Shown piece by piece: positions 33,654 through 43,381 of a DNA stretch of 64,000 nucleotides. This DNA comes from Udeniomyces pyricola. Lineage: Eukaryota > Basidiomycota > Tremellomycetes > Cystofilobasidiales > Mrakiaceae. A model generated the notes under the pieces. That model saw nothing but the letters and a program-made list of their open reading frames with translations, was not told where the DNA came from and did not search any database. The stretch lies in NCBI GenBank assembly GCA_039545295.1, contig BCIK01000001.1, positions 744,001-808,000 of the forward strand. Direction: 5' to 3'. How positions within the stretch are numbered: the first letter of the stretch is position 1; each line of letters begins with the position of its first letter. Made by a program: the position numbers and the translations under genes.

Positions 33654-36377
33654 CTAGATTGTGTACTTGAAGAACGGACTTTCATCCCCCAGATCACTCA
33701 ACTCGGTCTCAGTCAACTTGGCCGCTTCGCCCGAATCGATTCTGGCCTGCTTCGATCGGTTGGCCCGCTTGAGGAGGAACACGTTGAGGACGGTCATGAG
33801 AATACCATAGGCTGTCAGACCCACGTTGATGAGGCATCCAGGTCCGTAGTGGGGACCATCAGTCGATGGAAAGATCTGTCGAGTTGGTGAATGGAAGAAC
33901 GAAGCGAGGGGATAACAAGAGTGGAAGGAAAGGCGGTTCGTTTTCACTTGACACATTGATACAGATGCATGAAGTGTTGAAAGAAATATCCAATGGACGT
34001 ACGTTGCTAGAAATCATTCCACACATTCCGCCGATTCCGCTAGAGGGCGACCGATACATAGGGGATCACAAGTCCAGGAAGGGTCGATAAAGCACTCAGA
34101 ATCAGTAAGCAACTATCGATGCATGAACATACTTATCCATTCTCCGGACAGAATACATACACGAGTAGACCCTGATGTGGGTCAATATCCAAAGCGGCGA
34201 CTTGTCAGCACCTGAACACACAACCATCGGTTGACACAGCGAGGTAGACTCAGCGTTACGTACAATCTCAGTCGACCGCTTTGTCTTTCCACCGACGTTG
34301 TTCGTGCTCAAGCAAACAACTCCAGGAAAACTCGAGTAAGCCCCGCCCGAAGCAAGGAAAGCACCAAAGTATCGAACCCCAGGTGTGTACGAGAGGTACA
34401 TGATGAGATAACCGATAAACGACATGATGAGGCCCAAGAGGATCATAGGCGATCGGATGGCATATTTGTCGGCAATAATGGCGAGGACAATGACGAGAAC
34501 TGAAGAGAAGACGTAGACCTGACCAAGAGAAGGTACGACACTCATCGTGAGTGACAGCGAAATGTATCGTGGGCTAAAAGATGGTGACCGAACCTGTCAG
34601 CAAGAGACGTACCGGTACGGTGATAAGCTGAGCTTCGGGTCCTGAGTAACCGAGACCGACTGTGATGGAAGGCAGGTTAAGAGCGATCGAGTACACAGCG
34701 CACAGGGAACAGACGTAGATCTGGAACACCATCCAGAGCTGAATGAGCCAGTATGGGAGACCCAGGAAAGAAACAGTGTCAGCAAGCCGATCGAATGGAC
34801 ATGATAACACGAGAGTTTCCGATGGGTAGGGCTGGATCGCAACGAACTTTCCAATCGACAAAGGCCGTTCGGACGAATTTCCATGAAAAGTGGTCGCTCA
34901 TCGGAACCGCCACACCATCGTAACGCAGTCGGTTGGTAAGAATCTCCTGCTCCTCTTTAGAAAGGAAGGAGGAGGTTTTGGGCGAGTCGAAGATGAAGAA
35001 GTAGGCGGCAATCGCCGCAACGCAGGTCATAAGGCCTCTGATAGTATCGTGATGTCGCAAGAACAGGGAGTAAATGAGCCCAACGCAAATATGTGATGCC
35101 GAAGCAGAAAGGTTGATAAAGCACGAATACGACTGACTCGACAAGGAAAATCATGGCCCAAGGTTTGAGGGTTTCTGTGTGAATCTTGGTGAGACCGAAA
35201 GCAAGCAGACCTAACACCGACAGCACGGTCAGCTGAAGCAACCAAAATGCGTGCATTGTCTTTCGTGTCAATGCCGTTAATGCGTACCTCCAAATGCGCC
35301 GGCAATGGTTGCGGCTCCAAAGAAGAACCCTACTCGGACCTGTGCCTCTGCACGGACATACCTAGTGGATAGCAATGAAAGAATCGAGATAAGTCTGGGC
35401 ACACCAGAGCTCTATCAACGTTTTAATGAACTCACCACGTAGTGAGATAGTAAGTGATTCCGGGAAAGAGGCCTATTGACACAGATGATTGCATCAAGTG
35501 CGTTAGCGTGAGACTACACGAGTCTCGGCGGCGTTTTGGCGACAGTGTGAGCAAGACTTAGAGGAAGAATGAACGTGCGGCTCACCAGCTTCTGCACCTC
35601 CCAAAAACAGCCTAGCAACAAGCAGGCCCTCGTACGACTTCACTAACGCTGTGAGCGTCATGACCACCCCCCAGCAGAACATGATGAACGGAATCCATCG
35701 TTTGGCGCCGTATTTTTTTAGCATCTGATTTGGAGGACCAGGAACAGAATGGATGATTATCAGTATCTAGAACATTACAAGAAGATCTGGATCAAGCTCT
35801 AGGTGCGTGTGAAAGTTCACCAGATTACTTGGAACCTCTAGTAATATACAAAGTAAAACATGGTAGATGGGTGAGTTCAAGGTATGTGGACGCAATCAAT
35901 GGTCCACAACAAACAATCACATTGACCGCTTCTGGGATGCATGGACAAACAAGAGAAACATAGACATACCCAACAGTCCATAAAGAATGAAGAACACGGT
36001 GACAGATGCTGCGTATTCTCTTGGTGTCATCTTGAGATCCTTAGTGAGACCAGCAATCCTCGCGTTTCCGATAGCCGTCTGCAAACAGAAGATAACGGAA
36101 TGCGATGGACCAGTCAACTCTTGCAAAAGACCCAATCAGCATGACGACCCTTGATGCAGTCAGAACTTACCCTGTCCAAGAAGCTGAGCAAATAGAGCAC
36201 CGACATCACAGGAAGGATACGATAGTCGCAACGTCGAATGATCTTCTTGACCACGGCCGGATCGGTTTCGGCAAGTCGACCGTTTGGACCGCGTTCCAGT
36301 GTGGAGACGTCCTCAAACATCTGAATCTCACCGGTCGTCTTCTCCTTCTCATGAGGCGGGGTCGAAATTTGAGACAT
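33654..36377 (-). CDS. MFS anion:cation symporter, allantoate-permease (DAL5/TNA1) type
   Basis: A 12-helix plasma-membrane carrier of the ACS branch of the MFS, whose members take up organic anions such as allantoate, nicotinate, pantothenate or biotin precursors. Start MSQISTPPHEKEKTTGEIQM, then the cytosolic motif PAVVKKIIRRCDYRILPVMS leading into helix 1 VLYLLSFLDR. TAIGNARIAGLTKDL follows, as usual in this family, then ASVTVFFILYGLLEVPSNLM, LKKYGAKRWIPFIMFCWGVV, ARLFLGGAEAG and EAQVRVGFFFGAATIAGAFG. The middle loop has PKTSSFLSKEEQEILTNRLR; late helices are FQIYVCSLCAVYSIALNLPS, MILLGLIMSFIGYLIMYLSY and GCLINVGLTAYGILMTVLNV. It ends DLGDESPFFKYTI at 33654. About 10 exons, including one of 17 nt (35821-35837). 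Substrate not predictable. A second ATG 75 bp upstream is less likely. Confidence 0.85.
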
Positions 36378-37455
36378 AGTGATTGAGCGAGTAGATGGGG
36401 GATTGGAAAGTTGAACGATGTGATGAGACGTGATCTGGAAGGGGTTAGACAACAGGAGATAGTGATCAGTTCATCGTCGAATGTTGTTACCCAGCTGCGG
36501 ACCCCTCCGCTGTTCCTCAGCTATATCAGCGATCGCACATTGAGGTTGACCAGCTATGTTGAAAGGTAGAACGGGAAAGATGTTGTTTGTGGATGCCTTG
36601 AATCAGAAAGGAAGCTCAGTTTTGATTCGATGATGCTCGGAAGAAGAGGGGAATCATCCCGGAAGATCCCTCATGTTATCCCCCTCCCCCCTCCCCCATC
36701 GACTTGGCTTCCGGGAAGACACGAAGGGTTCCAAGGCCGGATGCGAGAAAGCAGGGCGAACGACGAGACAGCATCGTGAGGCGATCAGGTCAGAAGAATT
36801 CTGGCCCCGATGCCAAGGAGAACGTTGGCAGCTCCGCTCGGCGTCACGGCGTCTTTGCCTACCGGCGATGCAGTTGAAAGCGACTGTTGCCCGGACGGAT
36901 ACGACGCCTTGAAGGACCAGGTTCAAAGGAATCAAGATATCTGAAGATGAGAACAGTTGAACGATGAGGGCAAGGAGGAGACATCTGGGAGCGAACGAGA
37001 AGAGTGTCGAGCGCGAAAAGAAGCGGAGGGGTTGACATGGCGGTGCACGGGCTTGTTCACAGCCGGAAACTCGGCCCGAGACAGTCGCTGCGGTACGAAA
37101 GAAAAGGAGGGATTGGCATGTCTTCGTATTCCTAACCTGATGATCAGTAAGAGATATCTCCGTAATCAACAAATGCTGATCAATAGAGACCGGCGGTTCC
37201 TAGACGTCAGACAGCGACGCCAATGTCACGTGCCAAATGATCGTTTGACAATTGAGATATGATCGCCGCCACGATCACCTTGCTTCCATGCATCTCTTCC
37301 TTCGTGCTAGATATTAGATGTCCGTACTCGCTTGTCTCACTCTGGTGACAATAGTGAGCACTGAACTCACAAGCGATTGATGCTTCACTACAACGTACAA
37401 ACATCCATCAAAATATGTTCGGCGCAACAGTCTTGTTTATACTTGCAGTCCTCGC
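36378..37455. other. Promoter-side spacer of the MFS carrier, ADE1 3' region
   Basis: No supported gene; the 172-codon minus-strand frame at 36654-37172 has no recognisable features. A 9-bp inverted repeat (TCCCGGAAG 36657-36665, CTTCCGGGA 36708-36716) flanks a C/T-rich loop, about 280 bp upstream of the carrier start. Confidence 0.5.
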
Positions 37456-38872
37456 TCAGAGCTTCCTGCCAGTGACCCGCTCGAACGCTTCTCTGTACCT
37501 CCCACCCGTCTTCTCAACAATGTCCTCTGGGAGGGTGACGCCGTCAACTCCCTTCTTACCCTCAGCAACAAGCCAGTCCCGGACGAACTGCTTGTCGAAC
37601 GACTCTTGCCCACGCCCGGGAGCGTAGTTGTCTTTGGACCAGTATCGGGACGAGTCAGGCGTGAGGACTTCATCGATGAGGATGAGGGTTCCGTGGGGCG
37701 AGCTCGACGAGGTCGAGGGCAAAAGTCCAAACTCAAACTTGGTGTCAGCGAGGATGAGCCCCTTAGACTCGGCATGCTCAGCAGCGGCGGCTGCGGAAGG
37801 ATGGGGAGGAAACGAGGGCGAGATGGTAAGCGAACGCTACGTTCCTGAATCTTTCGATAGTTGGAATGACTAGAACACACTGTAAAGAGCAAGAGCAACC
37901 CTCTCAATCTCCTCAGCGAGGAGAGGTCCGTACATCTCGGTGACTATGTCAAGAAACGAAAGGGAAAACACGGAAAGCGCGTTGTTAGCCAAGTTTTTTT
38001 TTCCCTGAGACGGCAAAATCTCACACGAGGGCAACCAAGCGAGCGCTTAACTGACCCTTGCTTGGGTGGATGTTTTCATCGTGCTCTCCTTGATCAGCCT
38101 TGGTCGAGGGGGTGAACAGCGGCTTGGGCAGCTTCTGGGACTCGACGAGGCCTTCGGGAAGCTGAATGCCGTGAACGGTACCGCTCTTCTTATACTCGGC
38201 CCATCCCGATCCTAATACAATCCGAAGCATAACCGAGCGTTAGTCAGACTCGTTAGAAAAGCGGTTGATGATTTGCTCAATCTAAGTGACCGACAGCTCC
38301 CCCATGGACCTCTTGCCGTACTCCTGAACAGCTCTACTGTCGGCCGGATGATCACTCACCAGTGATGTATCCCCGCACAATAGCCTCGACTTTGATAACC
38401 TCGCACTTCCTGACAATCATGCTCCTTCCCTCAAGCTGATCACGGTACTTCTGGACGGCAGCGGGGAAGGCATCGAACGAAGGTTCCGAAGGCGTTGGCA
38501 GGATAAGGTGATTGGGAATGATGGACGCAAGCTTCTCGAACCAGAAGAGCGAAAGCGAGGTGAGAAGCTTTCCCTTGTCGGTGATAGACTGTCATTCGTC
38601 ATCGTGATGGTTTAGGAGAAGATGCCGGGACAGTGTTGTGGAGCAAAGAGGTAATTAAGATTCAAGATCAGGACGGAATAACGCAGCCGTGGAGAAACAA
38701 GCAGCCCTGTCCAAAAAAAGGTCGAGCTTACGTTGCCAAGAATAACATCGTACGCGCTGATCCTGTCCGATGCGACGAAGAGGAGCTTGTCGTCTTCGCC
38801 GGGGATAGAGTAGATGTCGCGGACCTTGCCTCGGGCGAGCAGGGTGAGGTCGGGGCAGTTGGATTCGAGCAT
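37456..38872 (-). CDS. ADE1: SAICAR synthetase (phosphoribosylaminoimidazole-succinocarboxamide synthase)
   Basis: Joins CAIR and aspartate with ATP to make SAICAR, step 7 of de novo purine synthesis, in the cytosol. The start [20 protein letters not shown] shows the ATP-binding ARGKVRDIY motif, then [17 protein letters not shown]. Later exons give [107 protein letters not shown] and [16 protein letters not shown]. The C-terminus has [36 protein letters not shown] and ends KL at 37456. Every family motif is intact, so the enzyme should be active. About six exons. Start ATG at 38872. I saw no TGACTC Bas1/Gcn4-type box in the upstream 350 bp. Confidence 0.95.
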
Positions 38873-39718
38873 TTGATAGGGGTTTGATCTATGGCAAAGT
38901 GATTGAAGCCAGGTAGAAGGAGGTCACCGGGGAATAGGTGGTCAGGAGCTATGGGAGTTTGAGCCACGAATGGTTGATGAAGTGGTTGGAGTGAGTCTGT
39001 GAGGGTACGACTGACGAGATAGCTCAGGGGGGTATAGGCGATATGGTAGAAAGGAGAAAGACGCAAGTCAAGCGGAACTCCCTTGGCCCATACGACCGAA
39101 ATGCCCGAACCGACGACGACCTTGAACTTTCCAAATCTGAATTGGTCGGTCAATTTCGTCTCACCATCGCACACGACATCTCATATTAGATCGATCTGAC
39201 GCGACCGAATCTGCTTAAATGTTCTTAGACTGGTTTAGAATTTCCAGGATTATGGCATGATATATGTGAGGGGCAGCTCCCGAAATTTTAGCGAAAGAGA
39301 GAGGCAGACGCGCGGATCATGCCAAGCCAATTTCTCACAAAAAAGCGTAAATCAGAAAACGGTGATGTTCGACAGATTTAGTATTCTCTGAAGACAATCA
39401 GACCGGTGGTAAGATACTGGGGATACGTTTTATCACCAGCTGTGGTTCGTGTGCGTAGAAAGAGGTAAGCTAGAAGAGAAAAGGCTTACGTACTTAGGGG
39501 ATGCTAGCTTATGTATATACGCAGGCCATCACGGTCTAATGACTTTCTGTGGTGACATGCCATGTCACTTCGACGTTTGTGACTTTCCGTGCATCTATCA
39601 TCCAATATCCGATGCATCTCGCTTGGTTAGCTCTCGGTATGATGTGTAAGGATAAATCTAACGATATCAGAAGTAAGATATATAGGGAAGGAACGGGTAG
39701 TAACCATAAACGATTTCG
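38873..39718. other. ADE1 promoter region and 3' flank of the small gene
   Basis: No supported coding sequence on either strand. The minus-strand frame 38728-39174 extends the ADE1 frame upstream without similarity to the family. Confidence 0.5.
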
Positions 39719-40015
39719 CTACTCCGGACCGCGACCGGCCAGGCGTGAGAAGTCGACTGGGGATGAGACTCGTGGATACCGAGATTTTACGATGGCGTTG
39801 ATGAGGAGCTCGTTGCGACGATTCCGGTCTTGGGCTCGGTCTCGGTCCCGGTTTGCTGCCTGAAGCTCGAGCCAGATGGTTCGGCAACTGCTCGTCTTTT
39901 CTCGAAAACGCTCTTGGATCTGGCGCAAAGTCTGAGCGTGGAGGTGTGAGGATGGGTCGGCGGGCGTTGGGAGGAGATTGAAGTTCCACGATGGCGGGCT
40001 TCTGGGCGTACTCAT
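39719..40015 (-). CDS. Small coiled-coil protein of 98 residues, unrecognised
   Basis: A single uninterrupted frame, MSTPRSPPSWNFNLLPTPAD at the start, then a charged helix HLHAQTLRQIQERFREKTSS with IWLELQAANRDRDRAQDRNR and RNELLINAIVKSRYPRVSSP, ending LAGRGPE. The heptad-like charged helix of about 50 residues and the Pro-rich N-terminus resemble small kinetochore or spindle-pole subunits in general form, but I recognise no specific family. Support for being a gene: good residue composition for a helix, a clean ATG at 40015, and a promoter-like phased repeat starting about 95 bp upstream (40110-40154). It is short, so chance cannot be excluded. Confidence 0.55.
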   Translation of the reverse strand: MSTPRSPPSWNFNLLPTPADPSSHLHAQTLRQIQERFREKTSSCRTIWLELQAANRDRDRAQDRNRRNELLINAIVKSRYPRVSSPVDFSRLAGRGPE

Positions 40016-40109
40016 GGCAACGATGACAAGCTGATGAAGTGATGGAGGCCGGGAAAATTTCGGGCTACTCTACCTCGTCCTTCCCAACTCACCGTGCACA
40101 AAGGGTCAA

Positions 40110-40154
40110 CTTTCGCCGTCCTTTCGCCGGACTTTCGCTACTATTTCGCCGTCA
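40110..40154. promoter_or_regulatory. Four TTTCGC boxes at exact 11-bp spacing
   Basis: TTTCGC begins at 40111, 40122, 40133 and 40144. Three copies read TTTCGCCG and the third TTTCGCTA. The 11-bp period is close to one helical turn, so all boxes face the same side of the DNA. Located 95-140 bp upstream of the small gene starting at 40015. TTTCGC resembles half of an E2F/SBF-type G1/S site; that link is inference. Confidence 0.6.
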
Positions 40155-40914
40155 CATTTGGACTCTCAATCACTCAAAGAACTAATCGAAGCCAATGCAA
40201 TGAACAAGTGAAGCAACATATATCAAAACAAAGTAAAGGAGACGAAGAAAAAAAAGGAAGGCAGAAGACAAGACAAGGCCAGGCAAGCAGGAAACAAGAC
40301 AAGGTGTGAAGGTCAATGTGGCAAAACCGACAAGTCAGCAAGATCAGTCTGCCCGCCAAGGAAGATAAAGCAAGCAAGTCAGCTGGTCAGCAACACGTTA
40401 GTATGTTTGGATCAACGCAGCTCAAGCAAGCAGTGGAAAGCTAGTCAAGTCAGCGATACGTGTCAATTGGGCCAGAGCCTAGTAGAAGAGGCAGGGCATG
40501 CAGGGCAGGGCAGAAGGAAAACTACTATCAGCAGAATCTCGATTCCGTTGCCCCAGAACGAAGCACGTGATGTCCTGTCAGGATGTGATATATATATATA
40601 ATCGAGTGTTTATGTACAAGTAGCTGAAGTTTCGTAAGTGATGCTCGTGATATGTTTGCTTAGTTGTATGATATAGAATAGACTGGTATAGGCTTCAGCC
40701 CATGGTTACTGGCAGCGGCCAAAGCCGTCAATCAATCGAAATCAATCGTCATCACCAAACAGCGTCGACATCCAACCGATGACCCAACAGCTCAACTCAT
40801 CCCACGTCTTGCACCACGTCCTCCCCACCCTCTGTCTGCATTATACCAAGATCTTCGTCCCTTTTTCCCCAGGCAGCTTTCCCTACAAACGTCTCCGTGA
40901 CACCACCTCCCCAT
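40155..40914. other. Spacer between the small gene and the F-box gene
   Basis: Holds a repetitive AAG/CAAG-rich stretch (about 40196-40440; the 11-mer ACAAGACAAGG occurs twice near 40270-40302) and a short TA repeat near 40589-40600. No supported gene. Confidence 0.45.
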
Positions 40915-42875
40915 ATGGAGTTCCCAATCGAACTGTATCCCATCATCCTCGGTCATCTCCAACATAGATCCGATCTGTACGCTGCTTCCTTGACCTGCTC
41001 CACCCTTTATCGATTCGCTACAGAGCTTCTATACGTTCAGCTGTGGATTCGACCTTGGGTCGATAATGCAGACAGAAAAGTGAGTCGTCGGTGGCGTGAG
41101 ATCAGGAGAAACTGATGGAAGCTTTACCTTGTTGAAGAACTGTTGGATCGACCGGGGTGAAACTAATCGCTTCTTCATCTCTCGCCGAATATGGCCAGGT
41201 TCCACTACTCTTTCGCACCTTGGCAGAATACGAACATCTTGCTTCTCTTGTTAAGCGGCTCGGTACGGCCGGTCTCTTCCTTCGCAAATTTTATCGAGAT
41301 GACTTCTGGGAACCATACCGGATTGCCGTCCGATCCATGATGTCTCTACCCTGGACTGACTTCTTCAATTTCCCACTCATCCCAAACTTGAGCCTCGGAT
41401 AGAAGTCCGCTCGTACCCTCCTCTCGCCATCCTTGCTTCCAGCCTCTCGTCAAATACACTCATTTCGTTTTCCCACCTCCAGAACCTTACATCCTTGACT
41501 TGGGTCCGTCACCACTCCCTCACACCCGATCTGATAGCTGCCATAGCTCAACTCCCAGCCCTAAATCACTTTGAATTCAACGCCCATTCGGATGGCATCT
41601 TCGATCCGAGATGTCTCCTCGCGATCCAACGTATCACCGCGTTGAGTCTCATCATGCCTGATCGAGGAACGATCGGTGTCATGGAAGAGTGGTTGGCTCG
41701 CCTGGCGACGAGGGCCAAAGGAGGTTTGACGTCCCTTTCTATCGTCACCAAACATTCGCCTCTAGTCACGGACAAAGTCCTCGCCTCTTGGGCACCTTCG
41801 CTGTCCTCGTTAACCCTCCTCTCGCTCGTCGCATGTACCCGCATCACCCACGAGGGGATTCTCTTCCTTCTGCGCTCGGCGGCTGGTTACTCACCTCTGA
41901 CGGGCGAGGCGACGCGGAGAGGAATCACCTCTTTATCCCTCGACTACCTCGACCGTCTTCACCTGCATCATCTTCAACCTCACACATCAACCCTTCTCCC
42001 TCATCTCTCCTTATTATCCATCACTGCCAATCCCGAGTCGGACCTCCATGTCCGGGGGGCCGTCGACTTACCCACCTTCCTCTCGCCTCACGCGCACTCA
42101 ATCGAGTCCCTCTACCTTCCAAACATCAAAATCGTTCTCGATCAATGCTTACCCTCATCGGGTCTCCCCCGGCTGAAACTCCTCGCGATCCAATCAGGAC
42201 CTCCAGCCGACGTAGGACCCGACCTAGCGGATCGTGTACCTATACTCGAGCATCTCATCCTCCCTGGTTCCCATCTCACCTTGGCCCAATTGACGTCTTC
42301 TCTCGCCCACCGACTGTCCCATCTCCAGACCCTCCATCTCACGTCGTACACGACCGTCGAGATCGACTCCCCATCACCCCTTCAAGAAGTTCTGAAACAG
42401 GACGACGGTTTGAAACGGTTCGCAGAGGCGTGCCCATCGATCCGACAGATCGGTTGGAGGACCAAAGTGTTTGAAGTACGTTAAAATGTAGAACCCTCGT
42501 TTCAGTCCTAGGCCCCGAGGGGGGGGGGGGGGGGAGGTTGGTTGAGTCGTTTCGTTTTGTTTTCTTTTTCTGTCTCTTTCTATGGTTCTCCTTCTGTCTG
42601 GTCATAGAGATCCATATCTTATTTACTGACGCCGAACGTACGTTGAACAGGTCGTCCGATCGGAACCATCAACTACAAGCCACCGGCCTGATCCGCAGGG
42701 CGAAGTAACGTCTCTAGCTACCAACTATATTGGTAGCTATCATCGTGCCAGTGATGATGATGGTTTTAGTACTATGCGACGGACCATGATGACCCAGGTC
42801 GAACTCGGTCCGTTCGAGACCGAAGGTGGAGCGAGAGTGCCTCATTTTTACGCTCTCAATCGGTTCGCTGGTTAG
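40915..42875 (+). CDS. F-box protein with leucine-rich repeats
   Basis: F-box/LRR proteins are substrate receptors of SCF ubiquitin ligases. Exon 1 gives the F-box: MEFPIELYPIILGHLQHRSD then LYAASLTCSTLYRFATELLY. Exon 2 starts VPLLFRTLAEYEHLASLVKR. A GTACGG donor at about 41263 joins to an acceptor at about 41403, restoring frame as RLEVRSYPPLAILASSLSNT. The long exon has leucine-rich segments: LPALNHFEFNAH, LLAIQRITALSLIMP, GLTSLSIVTK, SLSSLTLLSLVACTRI, RGITSLSLDYLDRLHLHHLQ, SIESLYLPNIKI, PILEHLILPGSHLTLAQLTS and LQTLHLTSYTTVEI. It ends CPSIRQIGWRTKVFE. There a GTACGT donor opens a 160-nt intron with 16 G, and the last exon VVRSEPSTTSHRPD ... VPHFYALNRFAG stops at 42875. If unspliced, the frame stops at 42484. 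Target unknown. Confidence 0.72.
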
Positions 42876-43381
42876 TCCGTGCCAGAGATATCCGCGATGC
42901 CGAGATTTGAGTCGGGGGGAGAGCAAGGGGGAGGAGGGGAGAAGAAAGGTGAACCTCCTTCTTAAGGATGAGTGCTTGTTTGTTTCTTTCGTGTTGAGAC
43001 ACTTTTGCCCAAGATGGTAGTCGATATCAACATGAGCAAATAGTATGAAATTTAGATGAGCGGAAAGAAGGGGAAAGAAAAAAATTCAAGATATAGGCGA
43101 ATCTGAAGAGGAAGCAACGAGAAAGGAGAACACCGAAACGAGAGAAAGAGAACCAGAAGCTTGAAAACAGAAGACAGAATCAGAACAAGGTGCAAAAGAG
43201 GTTGATAAAGGTAGGAAGAAGGGAGAACCCAAAGACAAACAGAGAGAGAGAAGCGAAACATGGCGATAAGAGCGAGAAAAACAAAAAGAAAAAAGCCAAA
43301 GGGAACAAAAGGCGAGGGAGGGGGAGGGGACAAAAGAAGCACTACACGAGCAGGGGAGGTCGATATTCCAAAAGACTTAGT
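42876..43381. other. Short convergent spacer before MET5
   Basis: Purine-rich (A/G) from 43060 to 43340, otherwise featureless; holds the 3' ends of the F-box gene and MET5. No supported gene. Confidence 0.5.

Noticed and set aside
36654..37172. 172-codon minus-strand frame upstream of the MFS carrier
   Set aside because: Cys/Arg/Ser-rich with no recognisable domain and no splice or start context supporting it.
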